Of a stretch of DNA of 64,000 nt, positions 17,562 through 27,312 are shown piece after piece; positions within the stretch are counted from its first letter, which is position 1; each line of letters begins with the position of its first letter. The stretch lies in assembly GCA_902779305.1 (NCBI GenBank), contig CACZBD010000009.1:152875-216874 (forward strand), in the 5' to 3' direction. The notes beneath the pieces were generated by a model that had not been told where the DNA came from, made no database searches, and saw only the letters and a list, made by a program, of their open reading frames with translations. The DNA is from an uncultured Lachnospiraceae bacterium. GTDB taxonomy: Bacteria > Bacillota > Clostridia > Lachnospirales > Lachnospiraceae. The position numbers and the translations under genes were made by a program.

Positions 17562-17591
17562 TTGCGAAGCATCAGCAACGTCGGATACAAT
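17562..17591 (+). promoter_or_regulatory. Promoter of the MFS transporter gene
   Basis: TTGCGA (17562-17567), 18-base spacer, TACAAT (17586-17591). Start of transcription would be near 17598, giving a leader of about 70 bases. A 5-base inverted repeat (GTTGC/GCAAC) spans the -35 and spacer. Confidence 0.6.
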
Positions 17592-17668
17592 AAGGACTGC
17601 ATTGCAATGAGATCTCACGGATCGCATTCCGGGTTTTCCATAAAGATCAAGCAAAGGAAAGATCAACC

Positions 17669-18865
17669 ATGAGAACATATAAAATGACTATCAAGGCCGC
17701 CTTTATGGGATATGTGGTACAGGCCATCGTCAACAACTTCCTGCCGCTTCTGTTTGTACAGATGCAGAATGAATTCTCTGTTCCCTTATCAAAGATCACG
17801 CTGCTGATCACGATCAATTTTGCGATCCAGCTTGTGATCGACTTAACCTCGGCACCCGTGATCGACAGGATCGGATATCGTGCATCGATGCTTATAAGCA
17901 ACGCGGCCGTTATCTGCGGACTTACCCTGTTGACCATCCTGCCTTCTGTTTTTAAAGATCCGTTCTTCGGCGTCCTGACAGCCGTCTGCATCTATGCGGT
18001 CGGCGGCGGATTGCAGGAAGTCCTGGTCAGCCCGATCGTGGAAGCCTGCCCGAGCGACAATAAGGAAATGACCATGAGCCTGCTGCACTCGTTCTACTGC
18101 TGGGGGCATGTGGCCGTTGTTCTGCTCAGCACGCTCTTTTTTACGGTCTTCGGGATCGGAAACTGGCGGATCCTGTCTTTTGCCTGGTGCCTGATCCCCG
18201 CGATCGATCTTATCCTCTTTCTCTTTGTACCGATCGCAAAGCTCTCCGAGGAAGCTGACGGAAAGAGCGGTAAAGAAAAAACAGGCCTGAAAGGTCTGTT
18301 TTCTCAAAAGATATTCTGGATCATGATGCTGATGATGCTTTGCGCAGGTGCCAGTGAGCAGGCGGTCAGCCAGTGGGCCTCCGCTTTCGCGGAAAAGGGC
18401 CTGCATATTTCCAAACAGATGGGTGATCTTCTCGGGCCCATGCTGTTTGCGGTCTGTATGGGAACTTCCAGAACGATCTATGGCCTGAAGGGGCAGAAAC
18501 TGCGCCTGAAAAGCTTCATGGCCGTTTCCACGGTCCTTTGTGTCCTGTCGTATCTGATCATCATTCTTTCGACGAACCCCATCCTTACGCTGCTTTCCTG
18601 CGGCCTTGCAGGCTTCTCCGTCGGCATCTTCTGGCCGGGGACCTTCAGCATCGCAGCAAGCGGGATCAAGGGAAGCAGTACCCTGATGTTTGCGCTTTTG
18701 GCGCTCGCCGGGGACCTGGGCTGTTCCGGCGGTCCGACCTATGCCGGTGTGATCATGTCTGCCCTTGGCGGGGACATGAAGAGCGGGATCGGCGCCGCGA
18801 TCATCTTCCCTGTCCTTCTGGGGCTTGGCCTGCTATTGTCCCGTTCAGCCGCTAAATCCGAATAG
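17669..18865 (+). CDS. MFS transporter
   Basis: 398 residues with about 12 hydrophobic helices in two halves, split by a charged loop near 195-210 (EEADGKSGKEKTG). It resembles sugar- or drug-type MFS permeases of Clostridia. The MFS loop between helices 2 and 3 reads VIDRIGYRASML, a normal DRxGxR variant. Substrate is not evident; no metabolic gene adjoins it. AAAGGAAAG precedes the ATG by about 8 bases. Its stop is 7 bases from the stop of the convergent chemotaxis gene. Confidence 0.88.
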   Translation: MRTYKMTIKAAFMGYVVQAIVNNFLPLLFVQMQNEFSVPLSKITLLITINFAIQLVIDLTSAPVIDRIGYRASMLISNAAVICGLTLLTILPSVFKDPFFGVLTAVCIYAVGGGLQEVLVSPIVEACPSDNKEMTMSLLHSFYCWGHVAVVLLSTLFFTVFGIGNWRILSFAWCLIPAIDLILFLFVPIAKLSEEADGKSGKEKTGLKGLFSQKIFWIMMLMMLCAGASEQAVSQWASAFAEKGLHISKQMGDLLGPMLFAVCMGTSRTIYGLKGQKLRLKSFMAVSTVLCVLSYLIIILSTNPILTLLSCGLAGFSVGIFWPGTFSIAASGIKGSSTLMFALLALAGDLGCSGGPTYAGVIMSALGGDMKSGIGAAIIFPVLLGLGLLLSRSAAKSE

Positions 18866-18872
18866 AATACGT

Positions 18873-20888
18873 TTACAGTTCGTATCTGGAAAGATCCGAA
18901 TTGATCGCATCCGAATACTGGTTCAGGTTCTCGGAAACATGCGAGATGCTTTCCGTCTCGGATAAGAGCTTGTTGCTTTCCTCTACGATCTGGTCGCTCA
19001 AGTTCAGGATCTCGGTAATGGTCGAAGCCTGTTCCTCTGTTGTTGCGGCATTGTTGGATGCAACATCATTGATCCGGCTGATGCCGTTTGTGATCTCAAT
19101 GATCCCGTCTGTAGCCCTTGCAACGTCATCATAGATCGTATCAAAGGACTGGTTCGCGCTCTTAACACCCGTCATGCAGGCTTCCATATCCGTTAAGCAC
19201 CTGTCAGCCTTCTGGTTGATATCTTCGATATTCTTGGTGATGCCGGCGATCAGCTGGCGGATGGTCTCGGTCGCTTCCGAAGACTGTTTTGCAAGCACAC
19301 CGACTTCCGATGCAACAACGGCAAAGCCTTTGCCCATCTCACCGGCTCTTGCCGCCTCAATGGAAGCATTCAGCGACAGCAGATTCGTCTGCTCGGAGAT
19401 CGCATTGATGGCATCCGTGATGCCGGTGATCTCTTCGACGGATTTGGCGGTCTCGTGGATGATCTCTGTCAGGTCGCGGATCGTATCGTTCAGCGTACCG
19501 ACATTCTTGGTCATGCTTTCCATCTCTTTTCTGCCGTTCGTGGAAGAATCCATGGTTTCCACGCAGAGTTTCTTGACGTTCTCGGCATTTTCCGTCAGCA
19601 CACCGGATGTCTGAGCAAGATCGGTGGCCGCATTCGCAATTTCTTCAATGGAAATGTTCATATTGTTCAGCGTCGAATTCAGGCTCTCAATGGACTGTCC
19701 CTGAGACTGGTTGGACGAAGACAGGTTCTTGGAGATCTCGTAGCATTCGCCCGCGCTGGCGTTCATTTCATTCGAGATATTGGCAAGATTCATCAGCGTA
19801 CCGCGCATCTTGGCAATGTATTCGTTCAGTTCTTCACTGAGCGTCGTGATCTCGTTATTCCCCTGCGGAACAAGTGTTACGGTAAAATCACCCTGGCTGA
19901 TATCCGTGATCCTGTCGGTGACTTTGGATACCGGATTTAAGTACTTGTTGATGATCACATACAGGGCAACGGCAAGCATGATCAGCAGGATCAGCGCGAC
20001 CACGGAAGTCGTCGATACCGTCTGCATGATGGTCTTGGAAACGAAAGTATAGGGAACGGCACTGACAACGACCCAGGAGGTGTCATTGATGTCGGTAGCC
20101 GCATACATCATCTTGCCGCTGGAAGTTCCCGCTGTTTTCACCTTCTGTGCGTCAACGCTCGCTGATGTGTCCAGAGAATCCAGCACCTGATTCAGACCCT
20201 GCATGATGGGATCGGAACTTTCGGGAACCGTTTCTCCGACAACTTCCTGCACGTTGCTGACCAGAATGTCCTTGGTTTCTTTGTTGATGATATAGAATTT
20301 GGCATCTGCGGAACTTGACTTGAAGCCGTTCAGTTTTTCCGTAACTTTATCGAAATTGATATCGGAACTTAAGACGACCTTGTCCCTGAGCATGATCGAG
20401 CATGCAAGACAGGTCTTTCCGGTGGAAGCATCCACATAAGGTTCCGACGTAAAGAGTTCCCCGTTCTTTCCGAGCGCACCCGTATACCAGCCGCGGTCCA
20501 GAAAGTCAAAGGTCTCGTCCGGGATCCAGCCCGAGCCGTCCAGGAATGTCATGTCATCACCGTAGGCGATATAAATATCCTGCGAATCCGGATCCAGTGA
20601 AGTCAGCTTTAACAGCATGGCAAACGTATCATCATAGGAAGGTTCCGGGATGTTTCTGATCACATCCGCCGTCTGCTGTACCCTTTCCCCGATATTGCTC
20701 CACCAGTTGTTGACTTCGCTCGCATAAGAGATGGATTCTTTTGACAGCACGGATTCGGTAAGTGTCGTGATCCTGTCCCTCTGGATCTTGATGTTGATCC
20801 CCGTGATGACGGCAATGATAACGACCACAAAGGCGATGATCTCCGTCAGCAGGATCTTTTTCAGGGATTTTCTCTTGGTTGTTTTCAT
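18873..20888 (-). CDS. Methyl-accepting chemotaxis protein
   Basis: 671 residues. Membrane helix at about 12-32, extracellular double-Cache-like sensor domain at about 40-295 ([27 protein letters not shown] and [11 protein letters not shown] are typical), second helix about 297-318, HAMP domain about 320-370, then the coiled-coil signalling domain with the conserved hairpin tip [20 protein letters not shown]. Cache domains of this type bind small metabolites such as amino acids. It would signal through CheA/CheW at the cell pole, so the organism is probably motile. It has its own promoter. The ATG follows AAGGA by 8 bases. Confidence 0.95.
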   Translation of the reverse strand: MKTTKRKSLKKILLTEIIAFVVVIIAVITGINIKIQRDRITTLTESVLSKESISYASEVNNWWSNIGERVQQTADVIRNIPEPSYDDTFAMLLKLTSLDPDSQDIYIAYGDDMTFLDGSGWIPDETFDFLDRGWYTGALGKNGELFTSEPYVDASTGKTCLACSIMLRDKVVLSSDINFDKVTEKLNGFKSSSADAKFYIINKETKDILVSNVQEVVGETVPESSDPIMQGLNQVLDSLDTSASVDAQKVKTAGTSSGKMMYAATDINDTSWVVVSAVPYTFVSKTIMQTVSTTSVVALILLIMLAVALYVIINKYLNPVSKVTDRITDISQGDFTVTLVPQGNNEITTLSEELNEYIAKMRGTLMNLANISNEMNASAGECYEISKNLSSSNQSQGQSIESLNSTLNNMNISIEEIANAATDLAQTSGVLTENAENVKKLCVETMDSSTNGRKEMESMTKNVGTLNDTIRDLTEIIHETAKSVEEITGITDAINAISEQTNLLSLNASIEAARAGEMGKGFAVVASEVGVLAKQSSEATETIRQLIAGITKNIEDINQKADRCLTDMEACMTGVKSANQSFDTIYDDVARATDGIIEITNGISRINDVASNNAATTEEQASTITEILNLSDQIVEESNKLLSETESISHVSENLNQYSDAINSDLSRYEL

Positions 20889-20966
20889 GCGGATTTTCCT
20901 TCTTTCGGTTTAATGTGCTTTTTGAGGAGTGATCTACTGCTTTACTCCATTAAAATACCAAGAAAA

Positions 20967-20994
20967 ATAATATCAAAAAATCGCCTTTTGTCAA
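20967..20994 (-). promoter_or_regulatory. Sigma-A promoter of the MCP gene
   Basis: Minus strand: -35 TTGACA (20994-20989), 16-base spacer, -10 TATTAT (20972-20967). The leader is about 70 bases. No sigma-D type -10 box was seen, in contrast to the yjfB gene. Confidence 0.7.
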
Positions 20995-21015
20995 CTATTC
21001 AGCACTATGTGACAT

Positions 21016-23055
21016 CTATGCGCCATAGCGGACTCTGATGATCGAAACACCTTTTGCGGGAAGCTTCACGGAATCTCCGGCCCCATAGTGCAGATCCGTC
21101 AGAATGTCCGTTCCTTCTTTCTTCAGGCGGACTTCCGTCTCGCTGTCTTTGTGATTCAGGATGAAAAGATAACGGTACTCATGATCTTCCCTGCACCGGA
21201 CCTCCACATCCAGCGGTGCGTTCAGCACCGGCTCGATGAACAGGCTCTCGCAAAGATCCCTTAGAAATGTGGCATAGAATTCCGCGGAAGAGCGGGTGCC
21301 GACATAATAGACCGTCCCGTCGCCGAATTTATTTTTGGTAAGAACAGGCCATCCCGCATAAAAATCGCTCTCGTAGGTAGAGATCTCCTGCGCGCCTTCA
21401 AGGTGGAGGAGGTCGCAGAGCACGCCTGCGGGATATTTTGTGCCTTTATAGATGAAGCTGTTCTCCATTCCGGGCGGCACGGCATCCGATTCTTCCACCC
21501 AGATCCCGAGAATGTCTTTCTGCTTTCCGGGATATCCGCCCGGGAGCACCTTATCGTTTTCATCCACATAGCCGCTAAAATAGGTGGTCAGATAGCAGCC
21601 GCCGTTTCGCACATAGTTTCTGACCTTCTCGTCATACCCGTTCCTGTTCATGTACAGAAGCGGCGCAATGACAAGATCGTAAGTGGTCAGATCCGAATCG
21701 GTGCGGATAAAATCAACCGGGATGTTCTGATTGAACAACGCGGTATAATACGACATGACTTCCTCATAATAGTTGATCAGGACCGTCGGTCCCGCGGACA
21801 TTTCCGCAGCCCACCAGTTTTCCCAGTCAAAGACGATCGCTACTTTGGCGTGCGTTCTTGTGCCTAAAGTGGCATCTCCGATCTTTTGCAGTTCCGCGCC
21901 CAGCTCCTGCATCTCTTTGAACACTCTGGTATGTTCCGTTCCGACATGATCGATCAAAGCACCATGGTATTTTTCACAGGCGCCAATGGATCTTCTCATC
22001 TGAAAGAACATCACCGTGTCCGCACCATGCGCGATCGCCTGATAACTTAACAGCCGCATGACGCCCGGCCGTTTCAGCCTGCAGTACGGATGCCAGTTGG
22101 AAACGCTCGGGGACTGCTCCATCAGGGAAAACGGCATGCCGTCCTTCATGCCGCGCACGACATCGTGAAAGGCTGCGGGATGTGAAGGCAGCGAATCCCA
22201 TTCCGGATAGTTGTCCCAGGAAACGAAATCCATTTCCTTTGCCCATTTAAAATAATCAAGCCCCTTGAACCAGCCCATGAAATTCGTGGTGACGGGGATC
22301 TGAGGTGTAATCTCTTTTAAGGCGTCTCTTTCGAGTACGAAGCATTCCAGCATGCTGTCGGAAGTAAACCGCATATAGTCCAAAGAGATCCCCTGGAAAT
22401 TCGTACGGATCCTGCCGTCAAAATCATACCGGAACTCTTCCGAGCGAAGATCCGCAGGAACGATCTCTTCAAAATCATAGAAAGTATGCCCCCAGAACGA
22501 AGTATTCCAGGCATCGTTCAGCGCTTCGATGGTTTTGTATTTTTTCCGGAGCCACACGCGGAAAGCCGCCGCGCAGTTTTCGCAGTAGCATGCTCCGCCG
22601 TATTCGTTGGAAACATGCCAGGCCACGATGTTGTCAAAATTCCTGTACCGTTCTGCGATCGCCTTGCAGAGCATCACGGAATATTTCCGGTAAGTCGGGG
22701 AATTGGGACAGGAATTGTGCCTTGCCCCGAACCTTCTCTTCATCCCGGTTTCATCCGTTCTCAGAATGTCGGGATATTTGCGGGCCATCCAGGCCGGATG
22801 CGCGGCAGTGGATGTGCCGAGGCAGACCTGCAGGTGATTTTTACGCATCAGATCCATGATCTTGTCCAGACGTTCAAAATCATAGACATTTTCATCCGGC
22901 TGCAGCGATGCCCAGCTGAAGACGTTCAGCGTGACCGTGTCCACGCCTGCCAGATGAAAGAGCCGCATATCCTCTTCCCAGACTTCCTCCGGCCACTGTT
23001 CCGGATTGTAATCTCCGCCATATGGTATTTTATGTATCTTATCCGATCCGATCAA
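21016..23055 (-). CDS. GH42 beta-galactosidase
   Basis: Hydrolyses terminal beta-galactosides; 679 residues, normal for GH42. The barrel begins IPYGGDYNPEQWPEE. The acid/base Glu is E151 in SNEYGGACYC and the nucleophile is E313 in SLMEQSPS. Four cysteines (116, 156, 158, 161) match the zinc site of this family. A trimerisation domain at about 400-610 and a small C-terminal beta domain follow. No signal peptide, so cytoplasmic. The start codon is TTG with a perfect AAGGAG 7 bases upstream and no ATG nearby. It lies 30 bases behind the ctpA stop with no terminator seen, so it may be read with the ftsEX genes. Confidence 0.94.
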   Translation of the reverse strand: MIGSDKIHKIPYGGDYNPEQWPEEVWEEDMRLFHLAGVDTVTLNVFSWASLQPDENVYDFERLDKIMDLMRKNHLQVCLGTSTAAHPAWMARKYPDILRTDETGMKRRFGARHNSCPNSPTYRKYSVMLCKAIAERYRNFDNIVAWHVSNEYGGACYCENCAAAFRVWLRKKYKTIEALNDAWNTSFWGHTFYDFEEIVPADLRSEEFRYDFDGRIRTNFQGISLDYMRFTSDSMLECFVLERDALKEITPQIPVTTNFMGWFKGLDYFKWAKEMDFVSWDNYPEWDSLPSHPAAFHDVVRGMKDGMPFSLMEQSPSVSNWHPYCRLKRPGVMRLLSYQAIAHGADTVMFFQMRRSIGACEKYHGALIDHVGTEHTRVFKEMQELGAELQKIGDATLGTRTHAKVAIVFDWENWWAAEMSAGPTVLINYYEEVMSYYTALFNQNIPVDFIRTDSDLTTYDLVIAPLLYMNRNGYDEKVRNYVRNGGCYLTTYFSGYVDENDKVLPGGYPGKQKDILGIWVEESDAVPPGMENSFIYKGTKYPAGVLCDLLHLEGAQEISTYESDFYAGWPVLTKNKFGDGTVYYVGTRSSAEFYATFLRDLCESLFIEPVLNAPLDVEVRCREDHEYRYLFILNHKDSETEVRLKKEGTDILTDLHYGAGDSVKLPAKGVSIIRVRYGA

Positions 23056-23085
23056 AACCAGACTCCTTTTCGTTTCTCACCATGG

Positions 23086-24327
23086 TCATTTCTGTTCTTT
23101 GATGACTTCGATCGCCTTTACCAGCTGTGTGTCGATCTCTTCATTCAGATACTTGTCGGCGTCGAATTCCACTTCCACATCGGGCTCAAAGCCGTCCCCG
23201 TGAATGCAGGTCCCGTTCGGGGTGTAATACCGTGCGATCGTGACTTTGATCCCGCTGCCGTCTCCAAGCGGCAGGATCTGCTGCACGATGCCTTTTCCGT
23301 AGGTCTTCGTCCCGACAAGCGTCGCACGCCCGTAATCCTTCAGGGCGCCGCAGACGATCTCGGAAGCGCTCGCGCTGTTTCCGTTGACCAAAAGCACGAT
23401 GGGCTTGTCCCAATGATGAGACGCATCCGAGGTGTATTCCTCTCTCGATCCGTTCTTGTCTTCCATGTAGACCACAAGGCCTTCCGGCAGGATGTAATCC
23501 GCGATGTCAACGGCAACGTCCAGATTTCCGCCCGGGTTGTCCCTCAGATCCAGGATCAGCGCATCCATGCCCTGTGACTTCAGATCTTCCATGGCGCTTG
23601 TGAACTGTCCCGTTGAGACATCATCAAATTCGCTTAAGTAAATGTACCCGATCTTGTCCTCGAGCATTTCATATTCCACGGTCTCCGACTCCACTTCGGC
23701 GCGGACGATGTCAAAATACAGAACACCGCTCTCTCCGGCGCGGCGGATCCCGATATTGACTTTCGTCCCGGCTTCCCCGCGGATCTTGCTGACCACAAGG
23801 TTTAAGTCCTGGGAAGTAACATCTTCTTTGTCAACTTCCACGATCACATCATCCGCCAACAGTCCGACTTTTTCTGCAGGAGAGCCTGTGATCGGACGGA
23901 CAACGGTGATCACCATGGTATCCGGATCCTGCTGCAGATATGCGCCGATCCCCTGGTATCTGCCTTCGGAGCTTTCCATCATCTCTTCGTATTCCTCTTC
24001 GGTGTAGTATACCGAATACGGATCCCCGAGACCGTCGACAAGGCCTTTGTAGATCCCGTTCCTTAAAGCCTCGTCGTCCACATCCTCATAATAATAATTG
24101 TCGATCACCGCTTTCAGTGTATCGGCCTTTTCGGTAACCTCCTCCGTGATCACCGGCTCCGAATCTCCTGTATATTTCAGGAACGAAAACAGTGTGCCGT
24201 TCGCGATCTTGGAGATGACGACCGCTATAAGAACAAACTGGGCAATGAAAATGACGATCCCCGCCATGATCAGTGCCCCCTGCCATCTGCCCGTTTTCCG
24301 GGCTCTCTTTAATTCCATCGGGTCCAT
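23086..24327 (-). CDS. ctpA: S41-family C-terminal processing peptidase (CtpA-like)
   Basis: 413 residues. One membrane helix at about 17-42 leaves the rest outside the cell. A PDZ domain spans about 120-200, and the S41 protease core has the catalytic Ser in NGNSASASEI (318-322) and the Lys at 345 in TYGKGIVQ. Such proteases trim or degrade exported proteins and in Bacillota can regulate cell-wall hydrolases. It directly follows the M23 hydrolase gene (25-base gap), a common arrangement with ftsEX. The ATG follows AGAGG by 9 bases. Confidence 0.94.
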   Translation of the reverse strand: MDPMELKRARKTGRWQGALIMAGIVIFIAQFVLIAVVISKIANGTLFSFLKYTGDSEPVITEEVTEKADTLKAVIDNYYYEDVDDEALRNGIYKGLVDGLGDPYSVYYTEEEYEEMMESSEGRYQGIGAYLQQDPDTMVITVVRPITGSPAEKVGLLADDVIVEVDKEDVTSQDLNLVVSKIRGEAGTKVNIGIRRAGESGVLYFDIVRAEVESETVEYEMLEDKIGYIYLSEFDDVSTGQFTSAMEDLKSQGMDALILDLRDNPGGNLDVAVDIADYILPEGLVVYMEDKNGSREEYTSDASHHWDKPIVLLVNGNSASASEIVCGALKDYGRATLVGTKTYGKGIVQQILPLGDGSGIKVTIARYYTPNGTCIHGDGFEPDVEVEFDADKYLNEEIDTQLVKAIEVIKEQK

Positions 24328-24351
24328 TTTATCTAACCTCTTTCTCTTTCA

Positions 24352-25578
24352 TCAGCCCAGATAGTTCCATGGGCTTATATAATTTCCGTCTTTTCTGACC
24401 GTAAAGTGCAGATGCGGGCCGGTGCTTCTTCCGGTGGAGCCGACCTTCGCGATCTGTTCCCCTCTTGCGACCATCTGTCCCTCCGATACCAGCAGCGCGC
24501 TTGCATGCATGTAGACCGTAAACAGACCGTCACCGTGGTCGATGATGATATAATTACCCATCGTTGCGGAATAAGATGCGGAAACCACTTCCCCGTCATA
24601 AGCCGCAAGGATCGGAGAACCGCTCGGCGCCGCCATGTCGACACCGTTATGGAACTGCTTGATCCCGAGGATCGGATGCGTTCTCCAGCCGTAATCGTCG
24701 GAGATCCTCGTATAGTCCGGCGCCGGCCATTTGAATTGCCCGCCGTCATACACGATCGCCTTCCGGTTCTGCTCCAGCAGGCGCTTCTTTTCCGCGAGGA
24801 TCGCTTTTTCCAGATCTTTGATGATCTGATCCTGTTCTGCGATCATCGCCTCATACTCGGCAATGGCCGCTTCTTTATTCTTGATATCCGTCTCGTAAAC
24901 CCCGATCTCTTCCTGTTTGGAAGCGATCAGCGTTTCCATGGCAGCCTGTTCGTTGTCCATCGCGGCTTTGGCTTCGTCAAGCTGGCGCTTTTCCTCTTCC
25001 AGATCCGCCTTGATGGCCGCGATCTCGTTCCTGGTCGCGATGAATTCATCCAGCATCTTTCTGTCATACGCAGAGATCCGGTTGATGAATTCCGCACGGT
25101 TTAAAAAGTCCACAAACGAATCCGAAGAGATCAGCATCGTGATCATGGAATCGTTGCCACGCTCATACATAAATTTGACGCGCAGTTTCATGGCTTCATA
25201 CTGTGCGTCCGCTCTGTTCTGTGCATCATTCAGCGCCATCGTTGCCGCCTGCACGGCAAGTTCCTTATCCGCGATCTGCTGCTTTAAGACCTCGATCTTG
25301 GCATTGATCTGCGTCAGCTGTTCATCCAGCTGCGAAATATATTCTTCCAGGTTTCCCTTTGCCGATTCGAGATTTTTAAGAATGCCCTTCACATCCGTCA
25401 GTCCCGACTTCAGGGAAGCCTTGTTTTTTTCCGCTTCTTTTTTGTTCTCTTCGCTTTCCTTGATAAAATCATTGGTCAGGGAAGGCGCGGCAGACACCGT
25501 CCCACAGGAAAACGAAACCAGCAGGATCAGAGCAAGAAAAGCGCTAAGCCCCTTTGTGAACCCTTTTTTCCTCATCAT
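24352..25578 (-). CDS. M23-family murein hydrolase activator, EnvC/PcsB-like
   Basis: About 408 residues. Signal peptide (KGLSAFLALILLVSFSCGTVSAA), a long coiled coil at about 30-265, and a C-terminal LytM/M23 domain. The zinc ligands are present: HPILGIKQFHNGVDM, then HASALLVSEGQ and HLHFTV (HxH), so it is likely catalytically active, unlike EnvC. The coiled coil is the part that FtsX controls in PcsB-type proteins, and ftsEX lies directly upstream. ATG 25578 (followed by a second ATG) is chosen because AAAGGGG lies 6 bases before it; an upstream in-frame ATG has no ribosome site. Confidence 0.93.
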   Translation of the reverse strand: MMRKKGFTKGLSAFLALILLVSFSCGTVSAAPSLTNDFIKESEENKKEAEKNKASLKSGLTDVKGILKNLESAKGNLEEYISQLDEQLTQINAKIEVLKQQIADKELAVQAATMALNDAQNRADAQYEAMKLRVKFMYERGNDSMITMLISSDSFVDFLNRAEFINRISAYDRKMLDEFIATRNEIAAIKADLEEEKRQLDEAKAAMDNEQAAMETLIASKQEEIGVYETDIKNKEAAIAEYEAMIAEQDQIIKDLEKAILAEKKRLLEQNRKAIVYDGGQFKWPAPDYTRISDDYGWRTHPILGIKQFHNGVDMAAPSGSPILAAYDGEVVSASYSATMGNYIIIDHGDGLFTVYMHASALLVSEGQMVARGEQIAKVGSTGRSTGPHLHFTVRKDGNYISPWNYLG

Positions 25579-25628
25579 AAATGACCCCTTTATCATCCGT
25601 CACACTCCCCAGTATGACGGAACAGGCA

Positions 25629-26528
25629 TTAAACCTTCAAATGCTTGCGTACCGTGAATACACTTCCCAAAAATCCGATGCCGACGCCTAAGATCAGCGC
25701 CACCGGAAGCAGCTGTCTGAACAGGCTCTCCACCGGCATGAATTTTAAGATGTCGGAAAGCGCGCTGAATTTCTGTCCCGCAACGATGATCACGTTGACA
25801 TACAGATAATAGATCGCAAGAAGCGGTAGCGCGGCGCCGACCAGCCCGATCAGAACCCCTTCGATCACAAACGGCATCCGCACGACAAAGTCTTTGGCGC
25901 CGATCAGTTTCATGATCGCGATCTCTTCCTTTCTGACCGCGATACCCATTGCAACCGTGTTGCTGATCAGGAACAGGGAAACCGCCAGAAGGATCCCGAC
26001 GATCACCAGCGAAACATAGCTGATCAGTGTATTGATATTGGTCAGGATATCCGCCGTCGCATCGGAACGGTTGACCTCACGCACCCCTTCTGTCGCCTCT
26101 AAAAATGCGACCAGCGTGGACTGCTTGGAAACATCATTTAAATAGATCTCATAGTTATCGGACCCTTCCAGAGGATTGTCCCCCTCATAGCCGTCCGCAT
26201 ATTCGCCCAGATAATCGACCTTGAAAGTATCCCATGCTTCTTCCGCGGAAACATATTTGACTTCCGACACTTCCGGTCTTGCCTTCACCAGATTCCCGAT
26301 CTCTCTGATCCGCTCATCACTGATCCCCTCGTCAAAAAAGACGGTGACCGCAACACCCGACTGCGCTTCTTTGACACTGTACTGCACATTGATGACCAGC
26401 GCATAGAAGATGCCGAACAGAAACGTGCACGCGGCGATCGTTGCAAGACTGGCGAGCGAAAACACCTTGTTTCTGAAAATATTTTTAACACCCTGCTTGA
26501 ATATGAAAATAAATGTACTAATCCTCAT
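25629..26528 (-). CDS. ftsX: Cell division protein FtsX
   Basis: 299 residues with four membrane helices: one near 25-45, a large extracellular loop (about 50-165) that would bind the coiled-coil hydrolase, and three near 175-200, 220-245 and 265-290. The RKEEIAIMKLIGAKDFVVRMP segment is the usual FtsX cytoplasmic motif. Together with FtsE it transmits ATP hydrolysis across the membrane to wall hydrolases at division. The start overlaps the end of ftsE by 11 bases. Confidence 0.95.
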   Translation of the reverse strand: MRISTFIFIFKQGVKNIFRNKVFSLASLATIAACTFLFGIFYALVINVQYSVKEAQSGVAVTVFFDEGISDERIREIGNLVKARPEVSEVKYVSAEEAWDTFKVDYLGEYADGYEGDNPLEGSDNYEIYLNDVSKQSTLVAFLEATEGVREVNRSDATADILTNINTLISYVSLVIVGILLAVSLFLISNTVAMGIAVRKEEIAIMKLIGAKDFVVRMPFVIEGVLIGLVGAALPLLAIYYLYVNVIIVAGQKFSALSDILKFMPVESLFRQLLPVALILGVGIGFLGSVFTVRKHLKV

Positions 26529-27210
26529 CTATGTATTCACCCTTCTCCTCATCGCTGATGATCACGCCTTTTTTCACGGTGACCACACGTTTGCGCATCG
26601 CGTTGACGATCTCTCTGTTATGCGTAACGACCAGAACCGTCGTGCCGCGCTTATTGATCTCTTCGAGCAGCTTCATGATCTCCCAGGAATTACGCGGGTC
26701 AAGATTTCCCGTCGGCTCGTCCGCAAGCAGGATCGGCGGGTTGTTTACCAGCGCTCTTGCCAGTGCCACCCTTTGCTGTTCACCGCCCGAGAGCTGTCTG
26801 GGCTTCGCCTTGTATTTGCTCGCAAGGCCCACGAGCGACAGCATTGCCGGCACGTTTTTACGGATCTGTCTGGTAGGCACTTCAATGACACGCTGCGCGA
26901 ACGCAACGTTTTCATAAACGTTCCTGTCTTTTAACAAGCGGAAATCCTGAAATACGACTCCGATATTCCTTCTGAATTTGGCGATCTTACGCCTGCGGAG
27001 TTTCGACAGATCGTAATTGTTTACGATGACGCGGCCGCTCGTCGGGGTCAGTTCCCGAAGCAGTAGTTTGATCAGTGTGGATTTACCGGATCCGGAATCA
27101 CCCACGATAAAAACGAATTCCCCTTTTTGGATGTGCAGCGTGACGTCGCTCAGAGCGGGGACCCCGTTCTGATAGGACTTGCTGACAGATTCCAGTGTGA
27201 TCATGTCCAT
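26518..27210 (-). CDS. ftsE: Cell division ATP-binding protein FtsE
   Basis: 230 residues. Walker A GDSGSGKST near residue 38, signature LSGGEQQRV near 140, Walker B ILLADEPTGNLDP near 160. The segment VFQDFRLLKDRNVYENVAFA is typical of FtsE. It drives FtsX and the PcsB-like hydrolase. The ATG is preceded by GGGGAG 9 bases upstream. The 100-base gap before it separates it from the CdaR-type gene and holds only a weak hairpin, so where its transcript starts is unclear. Confidence 0.95.
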   Translation of the reverse strand: MDMITLESVSKSYQNGVPALSDVTLHIQKGEFVFIVGDSGSGKSTLIKLLLRELTPTSGRVIVNNYDLSKLRRRKIAKFRRNIGVVFQDFRLLKDRNVYENVAFAQRVIEVPTRQIRKNVPAMLSLVGLASKYKAKPRQLSGGEQQRVALARALVNNPPILLADEPTGNLDPRNSWEIMKLLEEINKRGTTVLVVTHNREIVNAMRKRVVTVKKGVIISDEEKGEYIDED

Positions 27211-27312
27211 AAATGATTTCTCCCCTTATCACTTACTATTGATGATACGCTACGCAGTAATATCTGCTGTATTCCCTCGATCTTATGATTTTTATAAATG
27301 AACCGTCAGGTT

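Noticed and set aside
17561..17579. Inverted repeat GTTGC/GCAAC over the MFS promoter, as an operator.
   Set aside because: Five-base arms with a 9-base gap occur by chance; no regulator gene adjoins.
27211..27312. Hairpin GAACC/GGTTC after the CdaR-type gene as a terminator.
   Set aside because: The stem is only 5 bp and the following AU stretch is not a U-run. It is too weak to call.
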